Origin: Synura sp. LO234KE
Lineage: Eukaryota; Sar; Synurophyceae; Synurales; Mallomonadaceae
Direction of reading: 5' to 3'
DNA length: 10,923 nucleotides
NCBI GenBank assembly: GCA_015143735.1
Contig: VKHC01000572.1
Coordinates: 1 to 10,923, forward strand
The notes below the pieces were generated by a model. That model saw nothing but the letters and a program-made list of their open reading frames with translations. It ran no database searches and was not told where the DNA came from. Of the stretch, positions 1 through 8,500 are shown one piece after another (within the stretch, counting starts at the first letter, position 1; every line of letters begins with the position of its first letter). The position numbers were made by a program, and so were the translations under genes.

Positions 1-1034
1 ATCAAATGTCCTAATACAGCTTTGTACTCCCTTTTGTTTTTATCTTATTTGATCGTGTTTAGAAGTTTAGAATCTGTGAGAAGGTTGGGTCATGTTGTTT
101 TTCTAGCCCCCACCCAATATCAAGCATATAATTGTTGTTACTATGATCTTCACTCTGAGAATGAAGATGAAAGATAAACTACAGGTGATCAAAATAATCC
201 TAGACGATTCAGTCAAAAACTGTGCTGGTACCCCCTAGTTGGTACCTACCCCACCAATACTAGTACAAGTGGTGCTGAGGAGGAGGGGGGACCCCGCCCA
301 CCTCCCGCTGTAATTATTGTTTATTGTTGTTTGATTTTAATTTTTGATCTGCAGATGATGGTGACGGTGGTGGTTTTGGTACATAGCCACTTTCTCTGCC
401 GTTCTTCCTTAGTTTGACATTATATACCTGGCTTCTCAATCGATCTTCTTGTCCAAAACCTACATCCGAACTCATTTATATGACTTCGCTTCATCATTCT
501 CGTCACCCATACTATTCCAGGCAGGGCAGGAGGGGAGGCGTCACACATAACTAATAAGCAAAAGAGAAGCGAGTCCTCAACGACGACACTGCATCATTAC
601 CAAATTCCGACCGAAGAAAGAAGTTTCAAGATCATACGAGCGACTGTAGAATTGAGAAAATGGGTTCTCTCCTAAGAATTTCTCTGTTACGCTATCACCT
701 AATATGAGCCGATACTACATCAAAATATACATTTATAGAAGTGTGTGGAACTAGTGACATTCATGTGATTTCCATCAACACCACTACTTTACTCTTTTAA
801 AGGTACATGGTAAATAATAAATCATTAGCTTCACACAAACATTATTGAAATATCTCAAGAGACATATTCAAGGGCCCATAGAATTAGCTTCCCAAGAATC
901 CCTTTAAACTGCTTTATTTACAATCACTAATACTGGGACTAGGAAATGAGCGCAGTTCCAATACTTCATGGATCTCGCTCTTGTACGTAGCAGCAATTTT
1001 TTAAGTATGCATGACTTTCTCTCAGCCACAAGAA
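1..1034. other. AT-rich flank with no supported gene
   Basis: No reading frame of useful length or recognisable domain was found on either strand. The part nearest 1034 is expected to be the 3' untranslated region of the minus-strand sulfotransferase gene. The rest is probably intergenic. Local oddities are a GA-rich tract followed directly by a C-rich tract near 279-306, and two GGTACC hexamers around 227-247. No tRNA cloverleaf or repeat family was recognised. A short plus-strand frame at 968-1174 is the antisense shadow of the last sulfotransferase exon. Confidence 0.6.
913..918 (-). terminator. possible polyadenylation signal (AATAAA) of the sulfotransferase gene
   Basis: On the minus strand these bases read AATAAA, 117 bases past the TGA stop of the sulfotransferase at 1035-1037. 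The position suits a 3' end signal. The hexamer is common by chance in AT-rich DNA, and many protists do not rely on it, so this is tentative. Confidence 0.3.
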
Positions 1035-1183
1035 TCAGATCCACCATGACGAATAATTTACTCCTATGTACTCAAACAACCTCCGATTCATGGGAAGAAA
1101 GAACTCTTTCACAGAAGATTTTAAAGCCTCGGGCATTTCCGGATAATTGCTTATTTGCCTCCACCCTGTCGTGAGTTCGAACT
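1035..1183 (-). CDS. C-terminal exon of the sulfotransferase
   Basis: This short exon completes the catalytic domain. The preceding exon ends with AAT TTC CCA A before GTAAGG at 1337, and this one starts with AG TTC GAA after a TTGTCAG acceptor. Joined, they read NFPKFELTTGW, the motif expected near the end of heparan-sulfate-type sulfotransferases. It continues through YPEMPEAL, FFLPMNRRLFEYIG and ends in SSWWI before TGA. If the donor at 1337 is ignored, the unspliced frame runs to a TAG at 1249-1251 with an unrelated tail, which is much less like the family. Spliced reading is therefore strongly preferred. Confidence 0.85.
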
Positions 1184-4100
1184 CTGACAACGGAGTTGGC
1201 GACGATAATGAAGGAAGGGAGTCATTAAATTAACCTCATATTTGAAATCTACAGCTCAATGGAAAAGCAATCCAAAAGAGAACTAACATTCTGTTTATTA
1301 TTGATCAATGAGATTGTGAAACCCATCCTCGCCTTACTTGGGAAATTGTCTGCAACAGCTCTTGACACAATTCTGTCCCAGTCAGCAGTATCCCAACCCA
1401 TAACGTTTAGGTCTGAGCTGTGAGAGCTGGGTTGGCTCAAATCTGAATCCCTCCGTTGCCATCGACGATTTCCTCCACCCATGACCTCTGATTGCCCCTC
1501 GGGTACCGTCGAGGATCCTCCCCTGTTCCTGTCCCTCTCCATGAGGAAGCTTAGATCGGCCGGTAAGCCCATAAATACAAGGACCTGCACAAGATAAAAG
1601 AAGGAAATATTTATCCATTTTAAGAGGCAGTACTTATAAAGGTAGAATACAAAAATACAACCTCGTGATATGAAAGTGCGGGCACTGCCAACTGCACACA
1701 AACAAGAGTAGTAAAAATTGATTGCTGCGCCCTCAGTGAAATGGTCGACTATATGGAGTCCTCACAATTTAGGACCAAATGTCATCCTTGAGTATGAAAT
1801 AATCGGTTAGGTACCATCGATATTCAGTACAACAATAATCATGCTCACCTTCGCCAGCACTTTCGCGGGATCCTCGCGGAACTCTTCGCTCGCAAGGAAG
1901 AGGAAACTATCCTTCGGGAAGCTCTAAGGGAATACCAAGAAAAGAGAAACAGGGCAGCATGAACAGCTTTGATTTTGAATATGGTAACTCCGATTTAATA
2001 ATTTTATCCTATCGGCATTTCGCGGTTAGTATGCTGCCACAATTATGAAAATCTGACTAACTCTTTTGCAAGAATAGTTAGTGCGATGGGCTCTCGGGGC
2101 ATGGGTGCTATACGAGATCAGAGGCGCGGCTCTACGTGTTATTACGGTGCTGCAGCAGGTCGCACCTGCATGCATCTCGCGATCTGTGGGGCGTACATAC
2201 TTCGATAAAGGTACTGCTTGGAGATTCCAGATCGCACCTACACGTACAAAACAACAAGTAAACGGTTAGGTTAAATGTCCAGCACAGTCGTTAAGATTTC
2301 TTTCAAGAGATATGGTTAGCTTAGAGATGAACATGCGAACACATAAATCCTAAGCACCCTTAGAGGTAGTTGGTAGATCACACTAGGGGTGAGGACAGTC
2401 GGCCGTGTCCAGAGATATCGAAAGTTTAAAGGCATAATACGGCGTTTGGCGAGTGGTAAGCTTACTAAAAAATTCCTTTGATAACAAAGGGCCAAGTACG
2501 CGACGCCCCGGAAAATGTGGAGGATGTTCCCCTCCGTTGTGTCCCCTTACCTCCACACATTGAGACAACTGCGCCTCCATCGCCGGAGGAGAGGCTGTTA
2601 CGGACAAGCAGAATAACGTCACTTCAGCGACGAGTGGGGATAATATCAAAGGCTGCGAAGGTGAAGGACATAAATATAGCATAGGATTGATGACGGTTCA
2701 CGGGGAACAGAATCCCGTCTCACCGTACAAGAAGCGTCCCATGCAGCGCTTTAACTCCTTCATCTAAGTTCACGCGGAGGTGCAGGAGAGGGCAATGATT
2801 CAGCTTCAAATGGGCAGCACAGATGGCCGAGCCATTACTCTTAACCCCCAGAGACAGAGGCGATGGATTGGTTCAGTGGCCGACTCCTAGTGGTTGGAAA
2901 TCATACACAGAAGTTGCTGCCTCTCGCCCACATAACCTCACCTCGCCGATGAAGGCCTCCTCCAACGGAAGAATATGCTCGAGTTTTCTACATGATTGGG
3001 GACAGGGACAGGGATACGGACAGGGGTCCAGCTGTGAGTTGGACTGCTCAGTTCCGATGGATAGCTTGCAAAAGTCGTTAACTGCCACAAGAATTATAGT
3101 CGCAGCATAAACAATGAAAGCGCTGCCGACGACACGGTGCATGGGAGGGAAGGTCAGAGTGATTACAACAGTCCCCATCACTCAATAACACCAAGCTCGA
3201 CAAGAATGAACAAGAAGATTGACAACAGTCGAGTGCGCTGCACGTACTTGTCAAGGCAGGAAGTCGGCCGGAACTCAAAGCGGCTCATTCCGATCTCGCC
3301 GACTTTGGCTATGGTCCCTGCAGATCGTTCCCCAACCCGATCTCCGAACTCTCGGACAGCTGCCGGATCTCCAGCCCTATCTTCATCAATATGTCCCGAG
3401 TCAAGCCAACCAGCACAGGCCGGACGAAGGTTCATATCATAGTCAGAGAACTCACCCTGTTCGGCCCGTGCGGTCATAGGTGGAGACTTCAATTCATAGC
3501 TCGTCCTCCAGGGTCCGGATAGGTGCCAGTCCCCAGGCGATAAAGCGCAGCTCGCAGACCCGCCCTGGCAGATGTCCCCGGGCCACATAGTTCCCTTCCC
3601 GGACCGCCGAGGACCCGGTGGCTTAGTACCGGACATATTACCAGCCCTCCCTTTGAGTCCGTCACCAGCGTATAACCAATTAATACCGCAGCCGCACCCA
3701 TACCCGCCATCGAGGCCCTCGCACTGCCTCACCGAAGGGTTCAGGGGGTGGGAGGCTAGGGTTGTCGGGGTGGGGGTGGTGTACAGCTGCAGTAACTCAT
3801 CCTGCACAGATACCGCTTCGTCATTGAAACCGACTAGTTTGTCCAGCGCAGACGGCTCTTCCAGTGGGTCGGAGGATTCAACGGCGTGTCGCCTCGGCCT
3901 GGTCCGACACATCGCTGTGGTCCCGCATCGCCAGTCTTGTTGAAGCGGCTCGGGGGCATCAGAGAGCTGAAGTGGTCGATTATCATGTAAATATTTCCGT
4001 CGATTTCCTTGATAGGCTCGGTCGTTTCCTCTGCTGCTGATATTTCCAATGGCTACGCTTGTCGCTTGTGACGGTGTCAACAGTCGATCTCCCACGGTAC

Positions 4101-5475
4101 ATTCGGTCACCGATTTCTCGTCCGGCATATCCAATGAAGGCCGTGAAGAGCCCTGTGGAACCAAAGACTCTTCCAATTTCATTAGACTCGGTCTACGCTC
4201 CAGGAAACACGTCGACAGGACGCGCCTCCAGCTCTCTCGGGCAAGTGCCGCCTTGTGTCCTCGCGCCCCTGCATTCGAATGAGCGCCATCGACCGGGGGA
4301 CTATCGAGGACTTTCTTCTGCTCTGCAAGCTCTCCTTTATACAGCAACTTCAATGCGCGAACAAGCTTGTCCCACTGAGAATGATTCGTAACAGCCGCAG
4401 GAGCGCACTTCGTTATCGCCGTCCAGTCATTGGCGTTATCTCTCATACAAGTATGAAGGGCATTACTTAATGTCACGTTCTCAGTGAGGAGATTGATAAA
4501 TTCAGTCTGCTCGGCAACCCGCCTGTATATAATCAACAACTATAGTTAGACGTGCGAGTATGCGCAGAAGTATCTGGTATGCAGATCCGTTAAAATAATC
4601 AAGTTCGCAATGCAAGTCGTTCTTATGAATCACGCAGAGAATTATCATATTCCACTCAATAAAAGGTTTCAAGGAAACGAATTTTGAACGTAGATCTATA
4701 AAAGAGTACAAACTAAGCCGCGAAGAATGGGCGGATCAATTACAGCTCGTACGATAAACATAAAAAGGGAACTTCGATGAGCAAAAGTTAATACCGGAAT
4801 TTCATTTGATACTCGCTGTAAGCTCGTGCAACAGGTTCTCTCATCATGAGAATAATTTTGACCCCAGGAATCATTCGTTGCAATCGACTACAGGCAGATC
4901 TAGAAGCGATATAAAACGGAGTTGCTTCCATATTCACAAGATAGTCATCCACAGAAAATTTATTCGACGAATTTGATGCGTTCCAGCTCTGGAAATTTTT
5001 TAGGTAATGTTTTATGCCTCTTTTGTAATCCGTTGCACGGTCGAAAAAATGTAATTCTTTCTTGATTGCAAACCTTATCATGGGGTGAAGTGCCAGCAAG
5101 CCTAGTACACAGAAAAAACGAAATATAAATATATTTAGAGAAAGGTGGGAACAACAACATTACCCGATAATGCCGTAGTTCCACTCTTTTGCATTCCAGC
5201 GATTAATACAGACGGCAAGCATTTAATTAGAGTAGTCTCATTGAGAAAACAGCACTCTGCCAAAAATAAACTTGAATTAAAGCACCGTATCCCTGACGAT
5301 AGCAACTGTAAGTACCAAAAAAATATTACTATTTTAAAATATCGCACTAACTAACCTGAGTTATCAATAAATTTATCTTCAGGAGATTCCTGATTAAAAT
5401 TGAATCGCCCGTGACAAATAAAGATAGCAGAAGCAATAAGGAGGGTCTTGGCTCTGCATTTACCCATAAGAGCAT
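1035..5475 (-). CDS. PAPS-dependent carbohydrate sulfotransferase (heparan-sulfate type, Sulfotransfer_1), nine exons
   Basis: Predicted enzyme moving sulfate from PAPS to a glycan, probably in the Golgi lumen. Exons in coding order: 5475-5356, 5305-5164, 5101-4795, 4522-3456, 3081-2942, 2237-2166, 1923-1849, 1584-1338, 1183-1035; all introns are GT-AG, phases agree, and the model is 772 aa. A hydrophobic N-terminus (residues 12-24 and beyond) looks like a signal anchor. The 5' PAPS-binding loop is AGMQKSGTT (K80). A KELHFFD segment carries the likely catalytic Glu103. The 3' PAPS site is REPVARAYS (R175, S183). After the insertion come SMYAPQIARC, FPKDSFLFLASEEF, DPAKVLAKVLVFMGLP, FELTTGW and FFLPMN, the usual C-terminal order of the family. 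Sequons such as NSS, NET and NVT fit luminal exposure. The start ATG at 5475 lies just after an in-frame TGA. HS3ST-like enzymes are about 300-400 aa, so this one is long. Exon 4/5 borders are the least certain. The acceptor glycan cannot be told. Confidence 0.88.
2238..2941 (-). other. long sulfotransferase intron 5 (704 bases)
   Basis: The donor GTGAGG follows a GAG codon at 2942, and the acceptor ACGTGTAG precedes the codon at 2237. Both are phase 0, so exons ending PLEEAFIGE and starting VRSGISKQYLYRSMYAPQ join cleanly. The interior has a minus-strand open frame at 2383-2682 with no family resemblance. A further small exon cannot be excluded by eye, but none is needed to make the domain continuous. 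Confidence 0.6.
2998..3026 (+). repeat. short GGGACA-type repeat coding a Cys-Pro run
   Basis: The plus strand reads repeated G-runs separated by ACA, with four runs of three or four G in 29 bases. On the minus strand, within sulfotransferase exon 5, it encodes a PCPYPCPCP-type segment. The repeat explains the odd composition of this stretch and could form a G-quadruplex with one long loop on the template strand. Its role, if any, is unknown. Confidence 0.6.
3082..3455 (-). other. proposed sulfotransferase intron 4
   Basis: This 374-base intron has a strong GTGAGT donor on the minus strand at 3455 and a TTGTGGCAG acceptor ending at 3082. Both sides are phase 1 and join to a Val codon. The acceptor has only a weak pyrimidine tract. 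Frames inside it, including a hydrophobic stretch around 3085-3125 on the minus strand, would place a membrane segment in the middle of the catalytic domain, which argues for removal by splicing. Confidence 0.5.
3456..4522 (-). other. large insertion exon of the sulfotransferase (exon 4)
   Basis: This exon adds about 356 residues just after the 3' PAPS-binding motif, where family members have only a short stretch. The first part (SNALHTCMRDNANDW, then a Lys/Leu-rich segment with KLVRALKLLYKGEL) looks like a folded helix with cysteines. The middle and end are richer in Pro, Ser, Gly and Arg, with a GYGCGCG segment, and look disordered. The 5' end (ATACAG at 4523) is well supported because CG plus G restores an Arg codon. 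The 3' end uses a strong GTGAGT donor at 3455. The frame stays open to a TGA at 3178, so a longer or shorter exon is possible. A phase-0 donor at 3732 paired with an acceptor before 3031 is also frame-compatible and would drop about 110 residues. Confidence 0.6.
3744..3776 (+). other. canonical G-quadruplex motif inside sulfotransferase exon 4 (template strand)
   Basis: Five runs of three to five G occur with loops of 1, 6, 5 and 1 bases, which satisfies the standard G3 with loops of 1-7 rule. It lies on the plus strand, which is the template strand of the minus-strand gene. The sense strand there encodes a Thr/Pro-rich segment (TTPTPTT and following). Whether it folds in vivo is unknown. Confidence 0.6.
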
Positions 5476-5588
5476 AATACGTCAATTCGATTAATATAAA
5501 AACAAAAACATACTAGTGCAATTTTGTCAGTTTTTTACTGATACAAAATCTGTTTTTGTTTCATGAGTAACCTCTAAGGCATTAATTG
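5476..5588. promoter_or_regulatory. shared bidirectional promoter between two divergent genes
   Basis: Only 113 bases separate the start codon of the minus-strand sulfotransferase (5475) from that of the plus-strand LRRC56-like gene (5589). Both 5' untranslated regions and the core promoters must fit here unless an upstream non-coding exon lies inside the neighbouring gene. The stretch is very AT-rich with runs of A and T. An ATATAAA sequence at 5494-5500 faces the plus-strand gene about 90 bases before its ATG and might act as a TATA element. No transcription start can be read from sequence. Confidence 0.65.
5500..5561. repeat. nested inverted repeat in the divergent promoter
   Basis: Two pairs of arms share roughly one centre. 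The outer arms AAACAAAAACA (5500-5510) and TGTTTTTGTTT (5551-5561) are perfect 11-bp complements. The inner arms ATTTTGTCAGT (5521-5531) and ACTGATACAAAAT (5537-5549) pair with a two-base AT bulge around a five-T loop. Such symmetry could serve binding sites read equally from both directions, or a hairpin or cruciform. The low sequence complexity of the outer arms weakens the case; the inner arms are more specific. Confidence 0.6.
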
Positions 5589-8500
5589 ATGAAAGGAAGA
5601 TTGACTATTCGAAATGTACCATCTAATGCAAATCCTAATCCTCGCCCTAGTACTTCCTACAAAGGCAGTCAGGTTAGTTTGTATGCGACTTGTGCGACGA
5701 TATTAACTTACTGTCACCTGTTCCTCATTGTTGTAGCAAAATTATCGGGATACGTCCATGACCAAAGGATCCAATAGTACTGAAGTGGACCAAGTACTTG
5801 AGTCATACTTTGGAGAGGATTACATTAGGAGACTGTCCGGGATTAACGATTTGTCGGAAGTAGGCGTGCTCACACTGAAGTTTGACTCTTCGGTGCAGTC
5901 GATATTGCACTTAGGAGAAATGCTTCCCAATTTACGATGCTTGCATTTGAGTGAGAGCAAGTTAGCATCTGTGAGAGATCTTGGAATACATTTGAGGCAC
6001 ATCAAGGAGTTGCATTTGGATGAATGTTCATTGGTTGACCTGGACGGCATGGGTGCTATCCAAGACTTATCAGTTTTGAGTGTCAAAAATAATTACATAT
6101 CCGATGTAACTCCATTAGCGATGCTGGAGTTTTTAGAGGTAAGCTCATTCACCTCGAACAATATTTCCATTAATGAGACTGCAACCCTTTTCTCGCATCC
6201 GGTCTTCGTAATCAGGATTTGGATCTTACCGGCAACAAAATTTCTGATTTCTCGTTTACAGATACTTTGTCATCATGTCCACGTTTAGTTAAGCTTACAT
6301 TGCTTCAAAACCCAATCACAAAAGCGATGAATTACAAAACAATTATACCGCCTTTATTACCCGCGTTAACTATTTTGGACAATGTAATTATTAATAATAA
6401 AGAGAAGATAAGAACAATTGGAGAGACATCGACTTCACTGTCTTCGCCGTGGAAAGTGCAAAATGCATTATTATCTAACATGATAGTTGATGCTATGACT
6501 GAAATTCAAATTCAGAAGGAAGAAGAGGATGATGAATTGAGATTGGAAATGTCTATTCTGGATATTAATACCTCCGCTGATAATTGTAATAATTTGAGAT
6601 TTATGCAGCTCCAGAAGCAACTGCAAAACGAAAGAGTGCAGAGTAAAGCTAACGTATCCAGCGGAATGAGTGACGGTGGCACGGAGGTCCGTACATCAGC
6701 ATCATCGGGTAACCTGGCCGATGATCTGGGCAGCGAACTGACACAAGGATCATCAGTATCGCTTGCGGGAGGTCTTGCAGCCGCTCTGAGGAAGAGGAGA
6801 GTGCACCAGTCTGCGGATGGGGAGGAGGATGTAACCACCATTGATCTACTGGACCGAGCGCTCTCCTATTCTCCGTATAAGGATAGAAATGCCACTAAGA
6901 CAGCGACCGAAGAAAAAGATAGTCGGGAGGGCGCCAATAATGGTAAGGGTGGAGGTGGAGTGACGCCCTTCTTCTGCGAGGGCGACGTAACTGCTCTTGT
7001 GTTGACGGGCGAGAACGAAGCCTCCGCTAAACTGCTGGCCCACCCTGGGTACCTCGCCATGACCGAGCGAGTGGCCACGGCCTACTCCCAACAGATCCAC
7101 TTCCACCCAACACCCGGACATAAGGCGCAGCAGCAGGCTATGAAGAGAGCTTCCACCGCCATGCCACTCTCCCACCCCTCCCAGCGCGCACCTCTGTCGT
7201 CTGCACAACCCTACTCGCGCCCCGACCCCTCCGCTCGTGGTGATGACGGAGATGCTCTTCGTCCCAGGTCTGCGGTGAGTTTCGGCTCATCCCCAGTCCC
7301 GATGGGTGGCCGTGTCAGGGAGGGAGGAGAGGGCCGGGAGGGAGGTGTGCCCACAAGGAGGCCGACAACGAGTTGGTCCCCGAGACCCAAGACACCGTTC
7401 ACAGTACCGATACAGTCAGAGATCAGTGCGGATGGAACTCCCCCGCCCTCCAAGGAACAAACTGCACCCTCCGCTCCTTTCAAAGTCACTTTTTCCCTAG
7501 AGAACAATAATGTGGGTAATCGTAATCAAGCCGGAAGTGTGAGGGAGGGTAGGGGAGAGGGCGCAGATGGGGCGGGGAGTGGGGGAGCGGATCCTAGGGA
7601 CCGGCAGCGGAGCGTGTCCATTGTACATAAGGACCTTGTGTGTCGACAAGACAGAGACAAGCGCGACTGCGAGTCCATAGCGGTTACGCACGAAGAGAGG
7701 CACCGGATCATGTCGACGTCAAAGCGCACTGTGCAGCCGGAATTCAACGGTCTGCTCCTCGTACCTCGGCCGGCCTCTCGCACCTCGCGGGTCACCGAGA
7801 ACCCTGGATCTGAGGAGGGAGACGAAGAGCCTCATTTGAAGTCAGAAGGACATAGTTACGGCTCAGGCAAAGAAGGTGGAGGGGAGGGCCTGGGCCACCA
7901 TGGCGACCGACCGCGGGATCACCGGCGGCGCCATGAGGAAGAGGAGGAGGAGGAAGAGATATATTATTCGAATAGTAAGAGTGGCGGAGTCGCCGGTGGG
8001 ATCGGCCGCACATCTTTATCGGATCCTCGAGAAGTTGCAGTGGGAGAGAAGACGGGGATAGGCGGGCGAAGGGAGTCCGGCGACGACGGCGGGGACGACT
8101 CAGACGTGTACGAGAGTTCCGCTAGTCGCAGTCCAACCCACAGGGATGGGAAATCGACCCTCTCGGCGTTGGTGAGGAGTCCCTTCCGGTCGCTTCTCGT
8201 GCTGTTGTACTACTCAATCCCACTAGCTGAATATCCTTCTAGTTTGTATAATGTGACCGATGTACTTCCTTATCGTGCTATGTCTACACCTTGTCGCCCG
8301 GCAAGTGGAGAGTGACGCTAGCGATTTGCTCGTTATACTTTCCACTGACCATATCTCGCTGATCATAGGCTGGGAAGACGCTTGGGTTCGATCTGAAGGG
8401 CAGCCTGGCAGCGATCGACAGGTGGGTGGACGAGTTGGACTCGCACTCGGACAGCATGGAGGGGATGGGCACGAGCGGTGCACCGGCCATCGGAGCAGCA

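Noticed and set aside
279-306. Possible hairpin from a G-rich run facing a C-rich run
   Set aside because: Pairing is interrupted and no context gives it a role; composition alone can explain it.
1249-1337. Sulfotransferase ending at the TAG at 1249-1251
   Set aside because: A GTAAGG donor at 1337 joins in phase to an exon with the family's expected FELTTGW and FFLPMN motifs; the unspliced tail has none.
2383-2682. Minus-strand open frame of 99 codons inside intron 5
   Set aside because: No family resemblance, no in-phase splice pair needed, and the flanking exons already join into continuous domain sequence.
3078-3181. Minus-strand hydrophobic segment (VVGSAFIVYAATIILVAV) as a transmembrane helix
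   Set aside because: It would lie in the middle of the catalytic domain; it falls inside the proposed intron 3082-3455 and is better explained as non-coding. A GTACGT donor near 3245 could include it, so this is not absolute.
3178-3455. Continuation of exon 4 to its TGA at 3178 as a separate gene end
   Set aside because: The remaining catalytic motifs lie downstream in another frame, and a strong GTGAGT donor at 3455 offers an in-phase exit.
5135-5347. Unspliced sulfotransferase N-terminus beginning MRYFKIV
   Set aside because: The first codon is GTG, not ATG, and the hydrophobic start is intron sequence between a GTTAGT donor at 5355 and a TTACAG acceptor at 5306. Splicing gives an ATG start at 5475.
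6219-6221. ATG at 6219 as the start of a gene
   Set aside because: It lies inside an LRR; the upstream exon joins in phase and supplies the rest of the repeat domain.
7275-7296. GTGAGT...CCCCAG as an intron in exon 3
   Set aside because: Only 22 bases long, too short for a normal spliceosomal intron, and removing it would shift the open frame.
6512-7795. Several minus-strand frames opposite LRRC56 exon 3
   Set aside because: They are antisense shadows of a long GC-rich coding exon, with no domain and no splice support.
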